Assembly: GCA_027576995.1 (NCBI GenBank)
Contig: JANBQC010000216.1
Span: forward strand, 1-41,584
Direction of reading: 5' to 3'
Source of the DNA: Dimargaris cristalligena
Taxonomy: Eukaryota; Kickxellomycota; Dimargaritomycetes; Dimargaritales; Dimargaritaceae
DNA length: 41,584 nt
The notes under the pieces were generated by a model. That model had not been told where the DNA came from. It did no database searches and saw nothing but the letters and a program-made list of their open reading frames with translations. Below, in pieces: positions 1 to 9,620 of this stretch (position 1 is its first letter; every line of letters begins with the position of its first letter). The position numbers and the translations under genes are program-made.

Positions 1-85
1 ACTGGTTAAAATGGTTACTCCCGCATACTATCCCATACACAAATCATGTAAAACTATATATAGCTGGCTTGAATTTCGCCCATAT
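1..85 (+). repeat. Dispersed A/B repeat, B-type copy (B0) at left edge
   Basis: This stretch begins with ACTGGTTAAA and aligns without gaps to 38643-38727 in the same orientation. By hand count 64 of 85 positions are identical. Shared blocks include CCCATACA, ATGTA, AGCTGG, TTGAATTT and CCCATAT. It is cut by the window start, so more of the unit may lie to the left. It has no coding potential: the 70-codon ORF running through it is AT-rich and resembles nothing I know. Confidence 0.85.
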
Positions 86-503
86 ATTCTCCAATTGGGC
101 AGGGTCTATCCCGGCAAGCAAAAAGGGAGGGGTGAATTTCTCCCACCGTGGGATATATATTTGTATTATATTTTTACAGTGGACTGTGAATTAGTTGGCT
201 GCAACTTTATTGACTGGCAATAGACCTGAAGCTTACCCGAAGAAAAAAAAACGACTGTAATTGTCAGTCAAAAAAAATATTGCGGTTAGCGATCTGCTTA
301 GGAATGACTAATGTTGACAGTACTATCCAGCTGCAACTTTGGACCCAGTGAGCTCGACAACTTCCTAGACTACTACAGTATTATCCCGTTGATACTCCTT
401 CACCCAGCTGCCGTTTCCTCTGGTCTCTCATTCAATTGCCTTTCTTCTTTGTCCAGCGCCGTTCCAGTTCGAACGACCCCTATATAATACTCGACCTCCA
501 AAC
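86..503 (+). other. RPF2 5' flank and pyrimidine-rich leader
   Basis: No gene is visible. The last 100 bases or so before the RPF2 start are rich in C and T on the sense strand, as in the leaders of other genes in this window. A-rich runs lie near 240-280. A TATATAATACTC element lies at 481-492, only 12 nt before the start codon, too close for an ordinary TATA box. Confidence 0.5.
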
Positions 504-1786
504 ATGCTTCGCGTCGTGTAAGTCACCGAAGCCTCTTCGGGGTAGCCATTTAGCCTCCTCTTGCAGCAGCATTCGTAGCATTCCATTGAGAAGACCCCAT
601 TCGCCCGCCAACTTCAACCGTGAATCGTCCCATTAATTCCCCGAATCCCCACATTTATTTTTCCTAACCCCCCTACTATAACTCCGTAATATCCATACCT
701 GACCCATAGCAAGCCCAAGAACTCCCGCTCCAAGCGGTTCTTAGACAACCGGGAGGCCAAGGCCGTTGAAAACGTCAAAACCGCGCTCGTTCTGCGTGGC
801 TCAAACACTAGCGAGATCGTCAAGGAAGCTTTGGCCGACCTTGTAAGTACCCGTTACTCCCCTGTCACTATTTTCGATTTATGCAGGTACACTATCCAGC
901 ATATAGGCTAGAATACGGTAGGCCACACGAGTTACTAATCTTTATTGTATGGCTTAACCTTCCCCTACATAATTATATATCCAACGGATAGTATGCGCTC
1001 AAAAAGCCCGACGCCGTTTCGTTCAGCAAAAAAAATGAAATTCACCCCTTCGACGACCAGGCCCCCCTGGAGGCTCTTCTGCGCAAGAACGACACTTCCC
1101 TCTTTCTTCTGGGCACCCATAGTAAGAAGCGCCCCCATAACCTGGTGTTCGGCCGGGCCTTTGACCACCAGATCCTGGATATGATCGAAGTTGGAATTGA
1201 GTACGCCATTCCCGGCTACGTTTTCGCCGACGCCAAGTGTGCCGTAGGTGCCCGCCCCCTCTTTCTCTTCCAGGGTGAAGCCTTTGACCAGCGCGAAGAG
1301 TACCGTGCGTTCAAAAACCTCCTCATCGATTTCTTCCACGGTGAATTCACGGACGGTATCGACCTTCATGGTATACAGCACATGATTTCCGTGACCGCCG
1401 GTCCCCTGCCCGCCGACGAATCCGAGTCTGGTGTGATTTACTTCCGGGTGCTCTCCATCGAACTCAAAAAGTCCGGCACCAAGAACCCCCGGGTCGAAAC
1501 CACCGAAATGGGCCCCGCCCTGGACTTCCGTATCCGCCGCACCAAGTTGGCCGATATGAACACCTGGCGCCAAGCCACCCGAGTACCGCGTGAAATGCAC
1601 GCCCGGAATGTCAAGAACATCAACCGGGACGGTATGGGCGATACTTACGGCCGTATTCATTTGGGTGAACAGAAGCTGGATGAGATTCAGACTCGAAAGA
1701 TGAAGGCCCTTAAGCTGACCCGCCAGGAGAAGAAGTCCCAGCAGAATGATGCCGAGGGCGACGACGGCTCTATGAATGTGGAGTAA
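504..1786 (+). CDS. RPF2: Ribosome production factor 2 (Brix-domain 60S assembly factor), three exons
   Basis: Rpf2 works with Rrs1 in the nucleolus to bring the 5S RNP (5S rRNA, uL18, uL5) onto pre-60S particles. I join exons 504-517, 710-842 and 992-1786 to give 313 aa; human is 306 and yeast 344. Exon 1 encodes only MLRVV (its last codon split) and continues as KPKNSRSKRFL, the family's conserved start, which fixes the ATG at 504. Exon 3 opens with YALKKPD. The Brix domain spans roughly residues 30-240, with LFLLGTHSKKRPHNL, ILDMIEVGIE, LLIDFFHGE and the ligand-like EMGPALDFRIRR block. The C-terminal signature GDTYGRIHLGEQ...LQTRKMK-type motif is present as YGRIHLGEQ and IQTRKMKALK. The tail is Lys- then Asp/Glu-rich. 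It converges with the membrane-protein gene downstream. The assignment is very secure; intron 1 was placed by splice signals plus protein conservation. Confidence 0.97.
518..709 (+). other. RPF2: RPF2 intron 1 (192 bp, phase 2)
   Basis: The donor is GTAAGT at 518 and the acceptor CATAG ends at 709. A CTAAC branch-site candidate lies at 664-668, about 41 nt before the acceptor, within a C/T-rich tract. Splicing joins GT to C, making the Val codon before KPKN. Confidence 0.93.
843..991 (+). other. RPF2: RPF2 intron 2 (149 bp, phase 0)
   Basis: The donor is GTAAGT at 843 directly after the Leu codon of EALADL. The acceptor GGATAG ends at 991 and exon 3 starts with the TAT codon of YALKKPD. Branch candidates are CTAAT (935-939) and CTTAAC (953-958). 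Confidence 0.93.
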
Positions 1787-2490
1787 ACGTTCGTTGGGCG
1801 GGATACTGGGTGTGGACCCATTAACTAATGTGGAATTTCCTTTACTGTTACTACCATCAAAAATTATGCATTTTATATAAAGTATACTCGGACCACTTGT
1901 TTCCTTTCTAGAAATTATAACCGGAGCCCCCTATGCCCGAATAATGGATGGGCCAGTGATTCCAGCGCCTGACTAGGCTTCCATTTTTTTTAAAAAAAAA
2001 AAGCACGCCAGTGGCGCCTGGTTGAAGACGGTTTCAATTTGCAGATGTTAAGTTACTACACTCTATACTGATAGGTGTGGTGGTCTAGAAGTTGCTGACA
2101 AACGCATCCTCGGTAAAACAGGCAGGTATGCCTTAGTAAAGCCGCCCTATTTCACTTCTCTGCGGCATACTTTTCCGTTTTCTACGGGAAATGGGATGGG
2201 ACGCCTTCAACGTAAGTTTATAGAAATACATATGAGTTTTGCGGATATTAGAGTAGGCCGACGATGGCAATGGAAAAGGAGGTCGGGTAATTGTATAACA
2301 TAAGTGGGTGTGGATGGAGGATGGACAGGTGTGGTTGAAACCAGCGGCAACAGAAAAATCAAAATAGAATTGGAAGAGAGAGAGTGTGTGTGAGAGAGAT
2401 ATTTCGCTGGTAAGTAATTGGACTGGGGCATCAATTCAACGAGCAGAGGTCTACAACCACAGTCACCCATATTCTCATTAAGAGGGCCAA
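1787..2490. other. Convergent intergenic region (RPF2 / membrane protein 3' ends)
   Basis: This 0.7 kb between two convergent genes holds both 3' UTRs. I see AT-rich stretches (about 1860-1910), a T run followed by an A run near 1984-2002, and a GA-rich segment near 2360-2400. No gene or RNA is recognisable. Confidence 0.5.
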
Positions 2491-3414
2491 CTAGGGTAAG
2501 GACATAAAACTATGCGCACCAAGAGCATTCTTGCGGCAAATAATACGCCGGATAAGGCCAATAGTATGCACTATGAGGCCAATGGCCACGACGCCCCCGT
2601 AGATATACGCACCCAGCGGCTGGACCACTAGCACCGTTCCGTAAGGGTTGCTTTCGACCTTTTTGCGCCGCTTCGCTACTTCCTCGACGGCTTCTGTGGC
2701 AGCACTGTCCCCGTCACCATCGTCGTTCGCGGCCAGTGTGTCGGGAGCGTTGGGTGGTAAACTCCGGGATTTGGGCTCGGTAAAGGATTCATCCGGTTTC
2801 CGACTGAGATTGCTGAATTGGTTAGGTGGGGTAGTCGGTACATTGGGTTGGGAAGCGATAACCACCGCCTGCCGTTTAAGGGCCAATTCCTCTGTCCGGC
2901 TGGTAAACGAGGGCTTGGCATTGTCGTATACTCTAAAGGCGCCCGGGGTGGTCGCGAGAGTAGTGGTGGCCTCGGCCATGAACACGCTCGGGTCGGTACT
3001 GAAATTGATACGGTAAATGACCGGTAAGTCCTGGAGAGCGAGATGGGTAAGGGCGAAGTAGTTGGAGTGGGACGACGAGCTCTCGAGGGTACCGGCCGAC
3101 GAACTGAATCCGGTGACGGTAAGGTTATTAGTGAGGCGGAACTGTAGCTCGACGCTCCACTGTTCGGAGGCGGGAACGAAGGACGGTGGGGAGGTTAGGT
3201 TAGCGATAATGGATGATAATTGGACCGTCGCACCAAACTGGCCTTTGGCGCTGTCCACCCACTGGATATCGTAGGATAGGTTAAAGGTCGGTTTGGGGCC
3301 CGAGTCTTGCCGAGGAAAGATATGGGCGCCTGACGACGAACACAAAATATATAGCCAACATATAAGCCACGGAAAAAGGGGGAAGGGCCACCGGGGGGGC
3401 AAAGACGAAATCAT
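2491..3414 (-). CDS. Unrecognised type I single-pass membrane glycoprotein
   Basis: I do not recognise this 307-aa protein. The start is the ATG at 3414; the frame is open to 3498, but that upper start would be TTG. Residues 10-30 form a hydrophobic signal peptide (PLFPWLICWLYIL core). Residues about 40-170 form a beta-rich lumenal domain with no cysteines and sequons at N45, N72, N97 and N137 (a fifth at N202). Residues 180-247 are a disordered Pro/Ser/Asp-rich stalk with a dibasic KR at 180-181, followed by KRRKK (248-252). A transmembrane helix spans about 268-288, and RRIICRK plus 14 residues form a short cytosolic tail. The pattern FGATVQL...WSVELQF...LTVTGF loosely resembles an immunoglobulin-like or CBM2-like sandwich, which is a weak guess. 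Its likely location is the ER, secretory pathway or cell surface. It has a TATA-type promoter candidate and a C/T-rich leader. Confidence 0.72.
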   Translation of the reverse strand: MISSLPPRWPFPLFPWLICWLYILCSSSGAHIFPRQDSGPKPTFNLSYDIQWVDSAKGQFGATVQLSSIIANLTSPPSFVPASEQWSVELQFRLTNNLTVTGFSSSAGTLESSSSHSNYFALTHLALQDLPVIYRINFSTDPSVFMAEATTTLATTPGAFRVYDNAKPSFTSRTEELALKRQAVVIASQPNVPTTPPNQFSNLSRKPDESFTEPKSRSLPPNAPDTLAANDDGDGDSAATEAVEEVAKRRKKVESNPYGTVLVVQPLGAYIYGGVVAIGLIVHTIGLIRRIICRKNALGAHSFMSLP

Positions 3415-4620
3415 ATGGGCCACAAGGAAAGGCCTCCAAAATATAAACAAGCGGCTGCAGATAACACGATGGTAAAACGTGTAACTAGGGCAATCCAATA
3501 GGTATATTGGACAGCATTAAGCGCACGGACGGTCAACAACAATCGACGCGCAAGGGCAAATATGTTTAAAATACCCGCACGTTATCGATACCCGAGGTGG
3601 CTTCGGAAAAGGCGATAATCGGACAGGCTGGAGTGACAGTAATAGCGAAATTGATGGCCCCGAACGAAATATAGGAGGAATAGAGAAGAAAACGAAGGGG
3701 TGAGCGAGGGGACTAACGCGCCAGACCGAACCCGTTGGCTAAAGACGCCGGGGAACTCAATTAAACGAACAGAAAGAAAAACCAACAAGTCAGGTACCAA
3801 CCCAAGGAGTTGGAGGAGTGTTATATACCCCGCTCTAGCGTGTGACTTCCAGGAGTAACCTGTGCAACTTAGTGAGACGAAGTTGCAGGAGCGAGCGGAC
3901 CTGAAGGTGTGGGGTGAGTAGACCCCAATAGTAGAAAGTCGGCAGGAGAGTGGTGGCTAAGGCTAAACGAGAGGGAGAGATACGGTAAAGACTATCGAAC
4001 AAGATGCATATCAAGTGAACCTATAGACCAAGCGGCGCACAGTCTCGTCAATTCAAATACAGTTGGAGATGACCTGAAGGAAGTAGATATAAATGAGTCT
4101 AGGCAAAAGCAATGGAGCGAACCAGCCGCTTCAGGGGAGTATGAGGGTAATGAAAATGATAGTAGTAATATATGTATATATATAAGACGAGTCACTGAAC
4201 TGCTCACGAGGTATATAGTAAAGAGGTTAAAATGGAGACACCTAGGGCAGCCAGGGTGGGAGGCCCTTTTATATTACGGGGACACCGACCAGGAGTCCTG
4301 TCCTTCGGAAAAACTCGGTGGTCCCGCAGCAGTGGTGGACTAAAGGGCGTCGCCCAAAACGCCAATACGGAAGCCAGTTCCATTCTACCGTGGCTATTCT
4401 TAGACATACCCTTTACTAATGGCATGGGTTTGATTAGGAATAGGAGTCGAGAATTCGGGTCTGCCCCTGAAGCGGCCGTAGCTAACGACGCCTCCGGGGG
4501 GTGAAAAATGAGGAAAATAGCCGACTATTGAACCATACCTAAAAAAAGGTAAGGTAAGGCAGGGCGAGGAAGGAAAGGGAAAGGGAGGGAAGAGAAAGGA
4601 GAATAAATAAAAACGAGCCA
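3415..4620 (-). other. Pyrimidine-rich (sense) 5' flank of the membrane-protein gene
   Basis: The + strand is strongly purine-rich here (for example 3660-3790 and 4545-4610), so the sense strand of the leftward gene is C/T-rich. Small ORFs on either strand (72-90 codons) have biased, non-protein-like composition. A longer leader, a leader intron or a second non-coding transcript cannot be told apart. Confidence 0.45.
3816..3827 (-). promoter_or_regulatory. TATA-box candidate of the membrane-protein gene
   Basis: On the minus strand this reads TATATAACACTC, about 400 nt before the start codon. It matches 11 of 12 positions with the element before the secreted-protein gene (40682-40693). It would predict initiation near 3790 and a leader of roughly 370 nt. 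Confidence 0.4.
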
Positions 4621-4935
4621 GCGTGAGCGAGGCCTAATATTGCCATTAGGCACCGTCTATACCAAGGGACTCGAACGATGCTGGGTGCCATAGTGCTTTC
4701 CTAAAATCCATTGACGGTCGGTCCAATAGAGGTGTCTTGCCGTGTTTAATTGAAAGGGCAAGCACCGGGCCTATTAAACTAGGGTACTCTGGCCTTGACA
4801 ATGGAGAAGACTCACTCTCTCTCCCATTTATTATAGGTGGCCCTTAGGTCGGGGGATGGGCGAAGGACTCAGTTGGCAAAACGAGGCCCTCGACTGGCCA
4901 ACGGCGTCGATGAATGTATTCGGCAATGAGTCTTT

Positions 4936-4956
4936 TATATATATATATATATATAT
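4936..4956. repeat. (TA)n microsatellite
   Basis: A pure TA dinucleotide run of 21 bases. Confidence 0.95.
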
Positions 4957-5321
4957 CATACGGCTTGGCAATTAAGATTAACATGGGGGTGAGTTAATTT
5001 CCCGCATAGTGCCTTGGAGCTGGGGACATTTGAACCGGTAGAGGCACACTCTCATTGCATGGCGAGTGGTCAATTTGGGTGTAAATGTGGATGATACGCA
5101 GGCATGCTGGTGAATTTTCCGGTGAATGATTCAATACTAGCTGCGAAGCACGAGGAGGGTGATGGGTTGCGAACTCTGCTTTAGAAGGAGGATGCTAAAA
5201 ATACTGTGGACTTCCGTTCCTTAAGCGACGTAAAGATAAGGCTACGAAGGATGGTTGACCCACCGAAGTAGTCAGCCCGGAATTCCTCGCTAATTGGATG
5301 TCAGATTCGACAATAATTTAA

Positions 5322-5336
5322 ATATATATATATATA
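5322..5336. repeat. (AT)n microsatellite
   Basis: A pure AT dinucleotide run of 15 bases. Confidence 0.9.
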
Positions 5337-8300
5337 ACGAAAAGGCGACAAGTACGTGGTCCGCGAAACACCTGTAGAATAATAGAGTGTCGGTAGTAGA
5401 CAATGGGTGTGGACTATCCATCTCCAAATGGGGGCACATTATAATCGGGCCATGTAGAGGACTTCGCCTATGTATATTACACATACGGTGGAGTTTTTCC
5501 AGACAGGTTCAGACATCAAAATGGTATTTAAAAAGACTTGAAGCCTTTGGCAATCTCGACTGGTAGATCCCTCCCCCCAACTGCCCACTGCCATTCTCCT
5601 ATTCAAGTCAAGGCGTATGTGTCGGATACCAGCTGACTCGGCCCGATAGTGGGCTCGGCCCCTTGACGCGGGATACCTATACCCACTGGGTCTAATTTTA
5701 TGAATTAGGAAATGATATCCAACAGCGTCTCCTCTCCCCAACCAAAGAGTGGTTTTAGCGAGATAATATAGCCCCATCTATATTATTCACGGATAGAGTA
5801 CGCCCCTGTATATACCACCCATATGTACCCTGACTTTAAATTAAAGGTCCCGCCAATTAGACTGCGAATTTGAATGAGACACTTGGCTGTGCCTTAACAG
5901 GTAGTATTTCAATTAGGCGATATTTTAGAGAATGCTTTGACTAGGGCCGTATGCCCTATACTATTAATTTGCACGTTTAACGAACTACCCGCTTACTTTA
6001 GCGCTTAAATGAAAACTTAGTGAAATCACCTAGAATCTATTTTATTTGAGAATTATCATTTACTAATACAGGGATTATGTAGAGCGGGGCGTGGTTGTTG
6101 TGCATTGAAAAATCTCTAGACCCGAGCCCATCCACCCGCACACTTTTAGCACCTAAGTTGAAAAATATATGAAAACCACATCTGAACCAACATTGGTCTG
6201 CACTGTTACTCAAAGGATAGCTATACACGAATCTTGAATTGTGCTGGTAGCATCCCCAATGATTAAGTAGTAGCCACTCCCTGAACGAGTGTCTCATTGG
6301 AAGTATACTGGCTAATTATAAAGAGCCGGCTGGAATGTTTATAAAACGGCATAGTGAACCTCCCGTATAGTATGTTTACATTTATCATGAAACATAATGA
6401 TAGGGTTGGTCGAAGCTAGCCACACACCATTCAGTCATTCAACAGGATATCGACACATACCGAAGCAAACACTGCCCTAGAAAAAGGAGGGGCTCAATAG
6501 GCGAAGAGATAATGGACCAGCCAGCCAACGTTGACCAGTATAAGGGGGAAAGACCGTGGAATGTATCGGTAATACATGAGCCCAATTGGGCCTCTACTCG
6601 CACGTTTGTCTGTCTGTCACTTGACTATAGTCCGATGCTGAGGGGCAATCACCCCACATCCCATATGTGCTGGACTTGCCCCAACCTTTCCCCCTTATCG
6701 CTGGTCCCAGCATCCAACATTAGATCACTAACCGTGTCCTAGCTCATATTACCCTTGTTCGGAGCCACACTCCCAATAATGGGTCTGCCCCACGTTTGAG
6801 GCCCTCCCCACAAAATAATTCAGTCCTAATGCATCGTGCTGTGTTCTGGATATAATAGGGTCTAACTAAATGGGTAGCAGGCTACGTGGTGGTAAATGAA
6901 TGAAGGGGTGATGGGAGGGGCATGGGTTGACTAAGCCCCCCCCCCACTCACTCACATAATTACCGTTGATTAACGACTAATTTGTAAATTGCTTGGCTGG
7001 CTTTTTCAATATGGCAGTAATGATGGCATTGTACAAACAGGTTAAAGTGGAGCTGTCCATGGCCTTATTTAATAATATACTGGCGACGTAGTTAGTTGTG
7101 AATGTAGCCCCCTATTGGGGATCCGGTAATTACCAGCGGCCATGTTGGATATTGTAATTGAAAGTATATGTATATATATAAATTTGGTCGATTAGCCAGA
7201 ACGGCGAATAAAATTAACAATATTGCATTGGGATATATCATAATAATCGCCGCATAGCCTCGATTTTCATTGAAAATCCAGCTCGAGCGGAGGTGCCTGA
7301 CCTTACCCTACTACTCTCGGAAAACAGTTATGCCAGTCCTCCTGAATACCCCTAACTTTAATTTTCATTTTTAATACGATGTGGAAATTCGCTGGGTGTC
7401 TGGGGTTCGAAAAGGAATGTACATATCTAATAGTGAATTAGATGGATCGCCGGTAGCCTAGCTGCAGTAGCCTGTTTGGCAACACCTCCACCTAGTCTGG
7501 GCAGGCATGACATTGCCACATTTATTGGACCAACCTAGTCAGAGATATTTGGGCCCCGAATCTACCGGATAGGGGCTGGTACAGGCGACTTCTTTAATGC
7601 GCCCAAATATCAGGGAAGCTAAGGGGCTATAAAGGAGGGGCGGGGTAAGGCCAGGCGGGACGTCATAACCCCAAGCTATATTATCAGGAGAGCTGGGGGT
7701 AGGGAAAAGGGTAGGCTAAGCCCTCTTGTTGTACTGTCGACTGCACTGCTGAATGAAAAGCTGTCTATTAGTATAATTATGTGGTACGTCAAGTTTGGAC
7801 ATTTAATTGTTGTATTTACAATCGGTAACTAATATAATTAAACGGGGCACATTATGGCCTCGATCAACATATAACTGTATAAAATCTTTTATGGAGACAA
7901 TATGATGCCCTATAATTTAGCCAAAATGGGGAACATTACAGTAGTTCTCTAGAGCGGTCCCTGTGGCCTAGCGATAGGCTATACTCTCAATCACAGTACC
8001 TTACTAATCAGCTAACAAATAATCGATTTAAAAAATCAATGTATCATTTATGTTCCAAAACGGGGACTGATTAATGGCGCCTGTGGCAGCAATGCAACAT
8101 ATAAAAACCGCACCTTCCATTGGTTAGAATTGGCCATCAGTCCAATGTCCGAAATGAATGGATTTGTCGGCTTCGGCGTATGTTTAGATATGGAACCCCA
8201 AGCATACCCATGTATTAAGGGGGGCAGTGAGATCCGTGCAGTCCAGTATGCCCGCGGCCCACTACCATTCGTTCAACATGTTGACCATTATACAGCATGT

Positions 8301-8784
8301 CAGCCATGGACATGGTGTAAGGAGTAGAGTGATTAGCACATGGCTTGCGCATGACCCACATGACGCACAGTAAACCTTAGTATCTCGCAGACGTGCTTAT
8401 TCAAAAATCCATGGATACCTGTCATTGTGACCAGCACGCGGTTGGCCAAAGGGCCCCCTCCATCGGTGATCGCTCCGACTGTGAGGTATCGACCGAAAAT
8501 CACACCAGTTCATTGGTTTTCACCAGAAGTGGGCAACTATAGCTGAGCTCGAATCCCAAGAAATATATACATATATGGTTTTATGATCCGCTACTTCGGA
8601 GCCTACAGTAAAAATCGATCACCATAATATCCCAAAGCAACCCAAAGGCGGGGATGTATGGAGGGTATACCACGCGAAGCGCTGCGTTTGGGACTGGCCC
8701 GCTTCTATGATCTAGGCCCACCAGTCCTTTGTGCGATACGGAGGGGATGATCTTAGCCTAAATAAGGTACCAAAGTACCCCCCC

Positions 8785-9189
8785 CTATATAGTGTGATAA
8801 AGCAAAGAAAAGAAAGCGAAAAAAAAGAAAGGAAATAACGGAGAGATAAAGGACGATGGTAGGGGTGATGGATTGGGTGGGATGGGGGATGGTAAGGCAG
8901 TACAATGGTGGTACAGCGGCGGGATACCCTTATGGATTACAGTGATTGAAGAGGGGTGAACCTTGCTCAGCCTCAGTGTCATTCAAGTGTATGTGTACGC
9001 AAGTAAGAGAAAGTGACAAAGAGAGAAACGAGGGCACGCGCGCGCGGACCAGCTAGCTGTACGCTTGGAGCGGCACCAGGCCAGTCAACGGCGAGAGGGT
9101 ACGCGCTTGAGCATAGGGCTAGTAAATTAACGGCACTATTACTACCGGTAGGAGAGCCAATTACCAACTAACGGCTTCTCCTGCACCAG

Positions 9190-9228
<39 letters not shown>

Positions 9229-9620
9229 GGTATGAAGGGTGGGTTAGACTATGGCTGGCCCAGAGCGACGGTCTGGCCTGGTTTTGTACGATTCATTAGC
9301 ACAGTCCCTTTACCGCAATAGGCCGACCCAAAGCCATAGCGCCGCTGGGGAGAGTCTCCCCTTGCCCAATATATCCCTGACATGGCTGCTGTACATTCGC
9401 CCATGGGCCTTTTATTTTAAAATATTGTTCTTCCGTCCGCTTGGGTTGCGCGCACCCTTTCTCCAGTTTCCCCAATGATCATGGGAGACTCTACCCATCC
9501 GGTCCGACTGTATTGGGCAGGTGTCGTTCTCCACAGGTTACACCGACTGAGTCTTAAACCAAAGGAATAGGGGGAAAGCAGGGAGGAAGAGAATACAACG
9601 ATGAGACACAACGCAAAGGG
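8785..9620 (-). other. Purine-rich block, possible leftward transcript leader
   Basis: The + strand is purine-rich at 8800-8900, 9000-9030 and 9545-9600, the composition seen on the template side of known leaders in this window. No coding ORF lies to the left for a transcript starting here. The block is either an untranslated RNA start or simple-sequence drift. Confidence 0.3.
9190..9228. repeat. Compound (TA)n(TG)n microsatellite
   Basis: Alternating AT from 9190 to 9207 passes directly into alternating GT up to 9228. All of it is alternating purine-pyrimidine, which can adopt Z-DNA or cruciform structure. It is followed by a G-rich segment. Confidence 0.95.

Larger units (their letters stand above)
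4621..8784. other. 4 kb gene-poor intergenic DNA
   Basis: I find no supported gene here. Codon-like composition typical of the neighbours (GCC/CCC/GGC-rich) is missing on both strands, and the longest open frames (112 codons or fewer) are not protein-like. It holds AT-dinucleotide runs, a C10 run at 6936-6945, a perfect 7-bp hairpin at 7262-7278 and two tRNA-like fragments that do not fold as tRNAs. Old transposon debris is possible but not demonstrable by eye. Confidence 0.5.

Noticed and set aside
965..1660. 231-codon open frame antisense to RPF2 exon 3
   Set aside because: It is a shadow of GC-rich codon use in the real gene and has no recognisable protein features.
3415..3498. N-terminal extension of the membrane protein to 3498
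   Set aside because: The upper start codon is TTG; the ATG at 3414 directly precedes a clean signal peptide.
4646..4692. tRNA-like fragment on the minus strand (GTTCGAGTCC B-box-like sequence within a GGCACC/GGTGCC inverted pair)
   Set aside because: The five-base T stem does not pair and no D or anticodon arm fits, so it is at best a decayed remnant.
5439..5777. 112-codon minus-strand open frame in the gene-poor region
   Set aside because: Composition is unlike neighbouring genes, with no motif or splice support.
7953..7985. A-box-like start (GTCCCTGTGGCCTAGCGAT) suggestive of a tRNA gene
   Set aside because: No B box or T arm follows within tRNA length and the acceptor stem has no partner.
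8745..8765. Reverse-strand GGCTAAGATCA, an 11-base match to the U2 snRNA 5' region
   Set aside because: The flanking sequence on both sides lacks any further U2 similarity; taken as chance.
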